Assembly (NCBI GenBank): GCA_021464415.1
Contig: JAKCWG010000959.1
Coordinates: forward strand, 1-64,000
Length of the DNA: 64,000 bases
DNA from: Lonicera japonica
Taxonomy: Eukaryota > Streptophyta > Magnoliopsida > Dipsacales > Caprifoliaceae
Reading direction: 5' to 3'
Part shown: positions 55,330 through 64,000 of the stretch, piece by piece
How positions within the stretch are numbered: position 1 is the first letter of the stretch
How the letters are laid out: each line of letters opens with the position of its first letter
Made by a program: the position numbers and the translations under genes
Notes under the pieces: model-generated
Told to the model about the DNA's origin: nothing
Seen by the model: only the letters and a program-made list of their open reading frames with translations
Databases searched by the model: none

Positions 55330-57723
55330 TGATAAGTGCCCAAAATTGTTATTTTAACCCGCAAATAATATTTTGTTATAATATAATTAATGCTTAAATT
55401 ATGGAGGATTAATATTTATTTTGTCTTTTTGTAGGAAATAAGAAAATTATAATAAAAAACCTAAAAAGGTGGAAGAAGTCTATTAAAGATCAGAAAGGAA
55501 GATAAAGAAGAAAGAAATTTCAATTCAATATTCTCTCCTAATTCGAATAGAACTCCTTTTTCTCTCTCTTAATTAGAATCCTAATTGAACTCAAAGTTGT
55601 TATTTGTTCTACAATTCTAGTTTCCTAAACCTTGTAAATTTCTATCTCTCATTCTTATATATAGATCCATTCTTTACACCTAAAGATATAGAAGAAAAGA
55701 TAGAAAAAAATATATAGACAATAGATAGACTATATATATTATTAAAGAGTTGTAGAGAGAGAGAAAATCCTCCATATACTAGTTGCCGTGCGGCCGAAGT
55801 ATTGAAGAAGAAGAAGTGGACAACGTAAAGCCGTGCGGCACACGCCAGTTCGAGCATCATAAACAGGGACGCTTTCTAGTTTTCTTTCTAATTTTTTATA
55901 GTTTGTATTCAAGTACTTTAATTTTAATAATGAATTACTATTTTATTTTAATGTGTTATTTATTTAATATGTTTGGCTAAATTATCTCCCAAAGGGGAGG
56001 AATGAAACTGCCATGGATGTAATGGGTTTAATGTAATTCTAATTGATTTTTAATTATTTGTCCCGAATTAAAATAGATTTTAAAATTACCATTACTATAA
56101 CGTGTGTTTTCTTTCTACTACTTTAATTATTTTTAAAATAAAGGAAGGATCTCTTGTGATCACCAATTTGGGGATACAGGCGTTGCCTATTTTTATTTAC
56201 ATTAGTTTTAAAGAAAGAATGATGGTGATTTTGAATTTGCTTATACAGTAGGGATGAATGTTAAAAATATAATTAGATATTTCTTTTTGTTTATATCCAA
56301 GTGGTAGATTCTCTTTTCTTGGGATTTCTTAATATTGATTACTTGCTTGCTGATATAATTTAATTAGTTTATTTTAATTATTTTAATTTCTTAGTTTAGA
56401 TAATTTCAAAATCAAAATTTAAAAACTGTTTTAATTTGGTTCCTAAAATACTGGATTAATTTGGTTCCTAAAATACTGGATTTAGACAAATGTTTTTAAT
56501 TTGGTTCCTAAAATACTGGATTTAGACAAACTCTCCTACTTTTAAGGTATAACTTGAATTTGGATTGACTCCTACTTATTCGCTATACTAGTCTAATTAT
56601 TTTATACAAAAGTACGGTTTTATTATATTTAAGTGTGGAATTAAACAACGATAAATTATTTATAAAAATTCGGCTTAAATATTTTTTAGAACCTCCCCCA
56701 CCCTCCCTATATCTTATTTTATTAAAAAAAAAAATAAGTATAATTTTTTTTTGACAGTTAACCGTGCACTGTTTTAGTCTTTGAAAAAAAAAAAAAAAAG
56801 AGAGAGAAAAAAAGTGGTAACCGTCCACTGTTGTTTATTTGAGCCACTGTTTGAAGAATTCTTGTCTAAGGAGATCTCTCAATTGCTGGCCCTCCTTCAT
56901 TATAGTAATTGAAGTGCTCGGCTTTCCTAAAAAAAAAAGTTTCTGAAAAAAAAAAAAATACAGTTTTATTATTATTAATTTCGTTTTCTGTTTTTACTTT
57001 AAAAGTTTAATTTGAAAAGAAAAAAAAAATTATTCTGAAAAAAAAAAAAAAAAAAAAAACAGAAAGTTCAAAAAAAATAAAAAATATTTCCTTCATTATT
57101 ATTTTTTTTTTTTGTTTTTGCCTTTTGGTTAGATAATTTAAGCGTTTTTAGGTTCCCTCTTGCCTTTAGGTTAGATAACTTAGACGCTTTGCACTTAGGT
57201 CCCTATATATTATTTATTTATTTATTTATTTGCTTCTTTATTCGTGCATATTTAATTTAGCATTTGCATTAATATATTAGTTAAGGGCAACTTTCCTATC
57301 AAGATAAGGATTGGATTTCATCACCAATTCTTGCCCACCTAGGTAAAAAATCACCCTGCACTTGTTCAACCCGAGCCCTAAATTCATTAATCTAAAATTA
57401 ACTAAATAGTGCAAGATAATTGTTCGCCACTCCAGTGAGTACCTTTTTAATTTAGCAACGCCTAGGTAAGTTCTGTCAAAACGGCAGTTTGCTGTCGAAG
57501 GTAGCTGTGTTTTAAGTGGGACCGTTTGTGACCCCTCTAGTATTTCCTGGGAACTTAACCGGTTGTTAGATTGGAAGCCTTAACTGGTAAGCTTACAATT
57601 TTCTCGATAAGAGTAAGACAAGCCTAGATCATTAATTATATTAAAATTCTCAGCCCTCACTAAATTCATTGCTTAATTAGATTGCTCTTAGGATTTGCTT
57701 GTAACTAGGATTTTGCATAGTTT
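55330..57723 (+). mobile_element. 5' LTR and leader of an Athila-like Ty3/gypsy element
   Basis: It opens TGATAAGTGCCCAAAATTG, and has a TATA-like CTTATATATAG at about 55654-55664 and two GCCGTGCGGC near-palindromes at 55785 and 55830. I could not place the LTR/leader border or a tRNA primer site with confidence. A 26-27-bp unit with TTTGGTTCCTAAAATACTGGA is present three times at 56436-56525. Long A and T runs at 56740-57110 suggest old age. No frame is coding before 57724. Confidence 0.6.
56436..56525 (+). repeat. Three copies of a TTTGGTTCCTAAAATACTGGA unit
   Basis: Two copies are directly adjacent and the third follows after about 17 bp (TTAGACAAATGTTTTTAA). The TTTAGACAAA after copies two and three shows that the longer unit was duplicated first. 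Confidence 0.85.
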
Positions 57724-58416
57724 ATGCAACTTCGAAGTAGTCGAATAATTAGAAGACAATTAATCTTTCCACCTGAAAATCTCACAATGGCTAATAATCG
57801 CACATTAAATAACTATTTCGCTCCTGTTACAGCTGAACCTCCTATGTGCATCACCCTTCCAACCACTAATGCAGCTCAATTCGAAATTAGACCTCCCACC
57901 ATTAACATACTACCTAAGTTCCATGGCCTTGATAGTGAACAACCATACATTCACTTAGGGAAATTCTTTACAATTTGTAGCACCTTTAAGAACCAAAACT
58001 TAGATGATGATGGTGTCAAGCTTAGACTATTTCTTTTATCCTTAGAAGATAAGGCACCTTCGTGGTTGAACTCTCTTCCTCTTAATTCAATCACAACATG
58101 GGAACAACTAGCTAGGAAATTTATGTCTAAATTTTACCCTATGCAAAAGACTGAATCAATGAGAGATGCTATTAGCACATTTAGGGGTAAAGTAGATGAG
58201 GAATTCCATGAAACATGGGAGCGTTTTCATGATTTATTAATCAAATGTCCACACCATGGTTTTGATAAAGAGAGTCTTGTCCATTTCTTCTATAAGGGTC
58301 TTTCCTCAATGAATCGTACAATGATTGAATCCATGCATAAAGGAAAATTTAAAGACCAAACTCTTGATCAAGCTTATACATTTTTAGAGGAATTAGCTGA
58401 GAGTGCACAAAACTAG
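57724..58416 (+). pseudogene. Athila-like gag, N-terminal part
   Basis: A 230-residue frame with MQLRSSRIIRRQLIFPPEN, then FEIRPPTINILPKFHGLDSEQPYIHLGKF and the Retrotrans_gag core (APSWLNSLP, TTWEQLARKFMSKFYP, ETWERFHDLLIKCPHHGF, FYKGLSSMNRTMIES). These blocks are characteristic of Athila/Tat gag. TAG at 58414 interrupts the protein, and the rest of gag continues in another frame. Confidence 0.85.
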
Positions 58417-58539
58417 AATAGTAGTAGCAAATAAATGTCCCATAATGAATATACTTCAATTAAGAAACCTGGCATGTATGAAGTTAAAACTGACCAGACC
58501 TAAAATCTGTCATCGAGAATCTAGTTACTGGTGTTCAAA

Positions 58540-59320
58540 ACTTAAGTAATAAATTTGATGCATTTTCTATCTCGACTAGAAATAACCCGAGCCCAGTTTT
58601 ACATGTCAGTAACCCATGTGGGTTGTGCTCTAGCTTTGATCATACTACTCAAGCCTGTTCTTTTTATTGCACTGATTCTGATGCACAAGTGCATGCATTT
58701 AATACTTTTAGCAAACTTACTACAAATACTTTTGGCAATAGATACCACCCTGATATGCGATTTCACCCCAATTTTTCTTGGAGTCAAAATGTTTCTTTGC
58801 AACAACAAAATGTCGGTGGTCCACCAGGTTTTCAAGGTTCCCAAAATAGGCCAGTCCTTCAACAGGCCGGACCAATGGTCCCTCAACAACAGTTCTTCCA
58901 CCATCAGGTCAATAATAATAGGGAAATAGTTCCTAACCCTATGCGAAATTACAATGCTCCAATCCCATCTACTAATAATTCACTAAATATTGAAGACACT
59001 TTTAAAATGCTGGCAATAACCATAGATCAATCCACTCAACAAGCGAATCAAAGGATGCAAAAGTCAGAAAATAATATTGACATTTTAGCTAAGAGTCAAC
59101 TTCAATTCCAACAAATTGTTCAGAGTCAATTAAGCCAACTCACCTCTGCCTTAGCTGAAAGACAAAAAGGTTCCCTACCAAGCCAACCTAAGCCAAATCC
59201 AAAAGGTAGAACAACATTTAATATAGGAGCTAATGTGTCTAATTTAGAACACCAACCTGAACAGGCTAATGTTGTTAATGCACTTCAATCTGATGATACG
59301 ATTAAACAACAGTGAAATCA
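58540..59320 (+). pseudogene. Athila-like gag, C-terminal part
   Basis: In frame 3 (gag began in frame 1) the sequence reads a cysteine motif CGLCSSFDHTTQAC and then FNTFSKLTTNTFGNRYHPDMRFHPNFSW, the typical post-knuckle block, followed by a Q/N-rich stretch. TGA at 59313 ends it. The separate open frame at 58555-58929 is out of register. Confidence 0.75.
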
Positions 59321-60467
59321 AGAAGACATTGAGCTCCAAGACAATAAGTCACAACCAGCTGATAATAAAGAAAATGAGAATGAAGAAACTAGGACCAATT
59401 TACCTAAAACTAATAAAAATGATCAAGCTGTAGGTCATAAGATTGACAGTACCCCAAAAGAAATGATTCCACGTGCTCCTTTTCCATCTAGACTAGTCAA
59501 CAATAAAAAGGATTCTCAATACAGTGAAATTTTAGATGTTTTTCAAAATCTTCAAATCAATATCCCATTTCTTACTGCCATAAAGAAAATTCCTTCTTAT
59601 GCTAAATTTATTAAAGACTTAGTCAAAAGAAAAACTAGTGTTCCCAAATAAGCCTTTATAGCTCAGCAATGTACCTCATTCTTACAAAACTAAGCTGTGA
59701 TTAAACACAAAGATCTGGGTAGTCCAACCGTCAAATGTAAGATATGAGAAACTTTTAAGGAACAAGCTTTATTAGATTTAGGAGCTAGTGTGAACCTACT
59801 TATATATTCCGTTTATCAACAATTGGGGTTAGGTGATTTGAAAAAAACTGACATCAGGTTAAGTCTAGCTGGCCGATCTATCAAAATTCCTAGAGGTATA
59901 ATAGAAGATGTCATCGTAAAAGTTGCAGAATTTTATTATCCTGTCGATTTTGTCGTCCTTGATACCCACCCTACCCAAAGTAAGCATATTCCTATCATCT
60001 TAGGCCGACCTTTCCTAGCCACGGCTAATGCTCTAATAAATTGTCGAAATGGTAATATGACCTTAACATTTGGGAACATGAAGGTTGAGGTTAACGTTTT
60101 TAGCCTCATGAAACAACCTGGTGATGTTGAATCCGTAGAAGAACTTTGCCTTATAGAGTCATTTGTGTCACAAACATTTAATTCAACTCACCCAAAAGAC
60201 CCTCTTCTCCATTGCTTAACACATTTCGAGTCCGACATAAGTGAAAATAACATCATTAATGAGGTTAATACCTTACTATACTATATTCCAGTACTCGAAA
60301 TGACGAATTACATCACTAAATTTGCACCATTACCTTTGCCTGTGCCTCATAAGAAAGAAGCCCCTAAGTTAGAGTTGAAGCCTTTACCCCAGAACTTGAA
60401 ATACGCCTTTTTAGGACCATCAGAAACTCTACCTGTAGTGGTTGCATCTGATTTAACTGCTAACTAG
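59321..60467 (+). pseudogene. Athila-like linker and aspartic protease
   Basis: After several stops (59649, and more before 59760), the protease active site DLGAS lies at about 59777-59791, followed by VNLLIYSVYQQLGLGDLK and the flap/late region IIEDVIVKV, VLDTH and IPIILGRPFLATANALI. Residues downstream to 60467 are the connector to reverse transcriptase. Stops within the domain show that it is dead. Confidence 0.8.
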
Positions 60468-61676
60468 GAAGAAAAATTACTTAATGTTCTTAGGGAAAAT
60501 AAAGGAGCTATAGGGTGGTTCATAGAAGATATAAAAGGTATTAGTCCCTCTGTGGTTCAACATATAATTCATTTAGACGAAGATGCTAAACCTTCTAGGC
60601 AACCTCAGAGAACACTTAACCACAATATGAAAGAAGTAGTCCAAGCCGAGGTAATTAAATTTCTTGATGCAAGAATTATATATCCTATATCAGATAGTCA
60701 GTGGGTTGGCCCAGTTCAAGTAGTCCCGAAATAGTCCGGAATCACAGTGGTACCAAACGAGAAAAATGAACTAATACCAACACGTGTCCAAAAAGGGTGA
60801 CGAGTGTGTATTGACTATCAAAAATTTAATAGTGTAACTAGGAAATACCACTTTCCCTTGCCTTTTGTTGACCAAGTGTTAGAAAACATTGCTGGCCAAA
60901 CCTTCTACGGTTTCTTAGATGGTTATTCCGGATATAATCAAATTCCAATTCACCCTGATGACCAAGATAAGACCATGTTCACTTGTCCATTTGGGATATT
61001 TGCTTATCGTCATATGCCCTTTGGTCTTTGTAATGCCCCTGCTACATTTCAGCGATGCATGATGAGTCTCTTTAGTGACATGGTAGAAAAATTTCTTAAA
61101 GTTTTCATGGATGACTTCTATGTATTTGGCTCATCATTTAATCAGTGTTTACATCATCTATCTCTCGTCTTAAAATGTTGTCGTGGGACTAACTTAGTTC
61201 TTAACTGGGAGAAATGTCATTTTATGGTAAAGAGGGGCATTGTCCTAGGTCATTTAGTCTCTAATAAGGGTATAGAGGTTGATAAGGCAAAAGTTGAACT
61301 TATTTCTAATCTACCTGTTCCTAAGTCAGTTAAAGATATTCGGGCTTTCCTAGGTCATGCAGGTTTCTATAGACGTTTCATAAAAGATTTTAGCAAAATA
61401 GCAAGGCCCTTAACTAACTTATTAGGAAAGGATATCCCATTTATCTTTGATGATGCTTGTCATTCTGCTTTTAAGAAATTAAAAATTGCTCTTACTACTA
61501 CACTTATTATTCGATCACATAACTGGAATCTACCTTTTGAAATAATGTGTGATGCGTCAGATTACGCCATCGGAGCTGTTTTAGGACAAGAAGTGGATAA
61601 GTTACCTTACGTAATTTATTATGCTAGTAAAACATTGAATGAGGCACAACAAAATTACTCCACCACAGAGAAATAA
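60468..61676 (+). pseudogene. Athila-like reverse transcriptase
   Basis: Frame 3 with stops at 60465 and 60732. The domain shows VQHIIHLDEDAKPSRQPQR, MCIDYQKFNSVTRK, DGYSGYNQIPI, FGLCNAPATFQRCM, the catalytic FMDD (in VFMDDFYVFGSS; usually Y or F-x-DD), LGHLVSNKGIEVD and FLGHAGFYRRFIKDFS, ending at DASDYAIGAVLGQ where RNase H starts. The catalytic aspartates remain, so the gene is broken by stops rather than by loss of motifs. Confidence 0.88.
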
Positions 61677-61895
61677 TTGTTGGCTGTAGTCTTTTCTCTA
61701 AATAAGTTTCGCTTCTACTTAATAGGACCTAAAGTCATCATTTTTATCGATTATTCTGCTCTTCGACATCTTCTTTCAAAGAAAGATGTTAAGCCCCATC
61801 TCATATGATGGATCCTTTTACTTCAAGAATTCGACCTTGAAATCCGTGACAAAGCTGGAAAAGAAAATGTCGTCGCTGACCATTTATCTCGTTTA
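61677..61895 (+). pseudogene. Athila-like RNase H, C-terminal part
   Basis: Directly after TAA 61674 the same frame reads LLAVVFSLNKFRFYLIG, IIFIDYSALRHLLSKKD and KENVVADHLSRL. A TGA near 61807 interrupts it. These are the usual last RNase H blocks of Ty3/gypsy pol. Confidence 0.8.
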
Positions 61896-63270
61896 GTGAT
61901 TGAGTCCATAGGAGATTACCTTCCAATCTCTGAAACCTTTCCTGATGAACAATTACTTGAAATCTATCAAGTACCCTGGTACGCTGACATAGTTAATTAT
62001 CTTGTGACCAACCAATTACCTTCTCATTGGTCTAAACATGATAGGGACAAATTCTTAGCCAAAGTGAAAGAATATTATTAGGATGATCCATATTTGTTTT
62101 AATATTGTCAAGACCAAATCATTCGTAGGTGTCTCCCCAAACCCAAGCAAGAGTCTGTTATTTCTTTTCGTCATGACCAGGCTTGTGGTGGTCATTTTAG
62201 TGCGAGACGAACCGCTGCAAAATTTTTGCAGTTAAGCTTTTATTGGCCTAGTATTTTTAAAGACACACATAATTATTGTGTAGCTTGTCTTTGATGTCAG
62301 CACTTAGGTAAAATAACTAAGAGAAATGAATGGCCTCAACAACCAATCTTAATAGTTGAAATTTTTTACATATGGGGTATTGATTTCATGGGTCCCTTCC
62401 CAAATTCTCACGGTTTTACCTACATTCTCTTAGCTGTTGATTATGTGTCAAAATGGGTTGAAGTTATAGCAACTAAGAAAGATGACCATAGAGTTGTCGT
62501 TAATTTCTTAAAAGATACAATACTTCCTAGGTTTGGTACACCTCGAGCTATAATTAGTGATAATGGAACCCATTTTTGTAATAAGGTGTTTGCAAGTTTA
62601 ATGATTAAATATGGGATTACTCACAAGGTAGCCCTAGCATATCATCCCCAAACCAATGGTCAAGCTGAAGTGTCTAATAGGGAAATTAAACATATTTTGG
62701 AAACAACAGTTAATTCTTTAAGAAAAGATTGGGCAAATCGACTTTCAAATACTTTGTGGGCCTACTGCACTGCATATAAAACTCCAATAGGAATGTCTCC
62801 CTATAGACTAGTATATGGTAAGACCTGTCGTCTTCCTGTTGAACTAGAGCATCAAGCCTATTGGGCCATTAAAACTATGAATTTTGCAATAGATAAAGCA
62901 AGTGAACAACGAAAACTCCAACTTAATGAGTTAGAAGAAATACGTAATGATGCTTATGAAAGTTCTAAAATTTACGAAGAAAAAAACTAAAATAGAACAT
63001 GACAAGCGCATCTTAAGAAAAGAATTTTCTCCAGGGCAAATGGTTCTTCTTTATAACTCTCGGTTAAAATTATTTCCTGGTAAACTAAGGTCACGTTGGT
63101 CTGGCCCCTTCATTGTTCACAATGTGTCATGCCACGGTGCTATAGAAGTCTAAGATCTTAAGAATGGACACATTTTTAAAGTTAATGCTCAGCGTCTAAA
63201 ACCATTTTTAGAGCTTCAAACTAGAGCAATCGAAGAAACATTACTTGCTGATCATGTGTACCATGAATAG
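61896..63270 (+). pseudogene. Athila-like integrase and pol end
   Basis: After a linker the zinc-binding domain reads ...FRHDQACGGHFSARRTAAK with stops at 62079, 62099 and 62292. The core follows with D in [14 protein letters not shown] in SDNGTHF and E in [13 protein letters not shown] (the D,D,E triad). At 62985-62990 an A-rich run shifts the frame to frame 1, where [25 protein letters not shown] continues the C-terminal domain, and the end VNAQRLKPF is read near 63180. TAG at 63268 closes it. Confidence 0.85.
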
Positions 63271-64000
63271 ATTATATTTCATTATTATTTGAATTTTCTT
63301 TTTGGCTAGTATGTTTTCCTCAACTTGATTCGCCTGGCTGAAGGCGTTAAACTTAGCGCTCATAGGAGGCAACCCATTTGGTGTGTTTGAATTACCCATC
63401 TCTTTCGACATTGTCCATTTATTTTCACTATGTTTGGGGGTGTTCTTGTTTAAACACTAAGGACAATGTTTCCATTTGTTTGGGGGTGGGAAATTTTTCA
63501 AAAATGCAAATTCATTTTTTTCAAAATATTAACATAGAGTCGTTTTGGTTTAGTACCCTATCCATGATATAAATGAATTTACCAATGACCCACCTTATGA
63601 ATGCTTAGAATTATTATTGTCTAACTCTAAGTTTAGTTTGTTACTCGAATATATATGAATCTAGACATTGCACTATGAGCTCTATTCAAAATATTTTTCA
63701 ACTGCACAAACAGCCGTCTAGTGTAATGTAAATTGAAAAGTAATCGAGTTTCTAAAGAGCTAGAGAAATAATAGTGGAGACTTAATAACCCTGTGAGACT
63801 TTGAGCCATTCATCATTTGTAAAGGGTATATACGCAAACTCGGAGTCATAAGATGACTCAACTATTTTTCATACCGTATTAAGCCGTTGCATAATCTCAT
63901 TATTCTTTTTCATGTTTTGATTAATTACTGAGAATGAAATCTCTTTCAAGTTAAGAGAAACATAGGCCTTGTAGTTTATTTGAGACGTGATCATCATGCT
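63271..64000 (+). other. 3' untranslated part of the Athila-like element, cut by the window
   Basis: GAAGGCGTTAAACTTAGCGC and GGAGGCAACCCATTTGG, then AACACTAAGGACAATGTTTCC and GTTTGGGGGTGGG, are the conserved post-pol blocks of Athila/Tat elements. The 3' LTR is not reached. The 64-residue frame at 63378-63572 is not a gene. Confidence 0.7.

Overview
This is nuclear DNA from a flowering plant, most likely a eudicot. It is AT-rich and dominated by LTR retrotransposons and small DNA transposons. It carries split genes with GT/AG introns and one coiled-coil NBS-LRR (NLR) resistance gene of the RPS2/RPS5/At4g27190-like class. I cannot name the species from sequence alone. No rRNA, CRISPR, operon or other bacterial-style feature is present.

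Layout. 1-1470: polypurine tract and 3' LTR of a Ty1/copia element that looks SIRE-like. 1600-7700: remains of a Ty3/gypsy-type element with a decayed minus-strand Transposase_28-like gene, a tandem array of about 185 bp units and an LTR-like end. 8600-13026: an OB-fold (At4g28440-like) gene whose third exon holds a stop codon and a frameshift and whose last exon was not found. Its first intron holds a long-TIR element and its second an LTR fragment. 13-24.5 kb: gene-poor DNA with hAT-, Harbinger- and MULE-type small transposons, a tRNA-like insertion, and a diverged local tandem duplication in which a leader-plus-splice-donor module recurs six times without a coding body. 24.5-32.9 kb: a rearranged minus-strand copia element (gag remains between two LTRs, then an RNase H remnant); one LTR holds a SINE with a 15-bp target duplication. 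34136-39324: the NLR gene, three coding exons, about 1182 residues, the only intact host gene seen. 40.4-43.0 kb: a gypsy-type LTR with three tandem 16-bp palindromes and an unusual array of ten hairpins with covarying arms. 44992-48640: a gypsy element with complete 5' LTR, tRNA-iMet primer site and broken gag. 49075-54747: a young, apparently intact Ty1/copia element on the minus strand with 608-bp LTRs, ACTTG target duplication and a 1288-residue gag-pol. 55330 to the window end: an Athila-like Ty3/gypsy element with all pol domains recognisable but many stops and two frame changes; its 3' LTR lies beyond the window.

Strongest leads for new biology: (a) the young copia element lacks a recognisable tRNA primer site, and the bases where one should lie are perfectly complementary over 13 nt to its own U5, which suggests self-primed or stem-controlled reverse transcription; (b) three different LTR families here each carry three short palindromic or inverted units just upstream of the TATA box; (c) the covarying hairpin array at 41995-42217; (d) a minisatellite in which single 16-bp unit cores have flipped in place.
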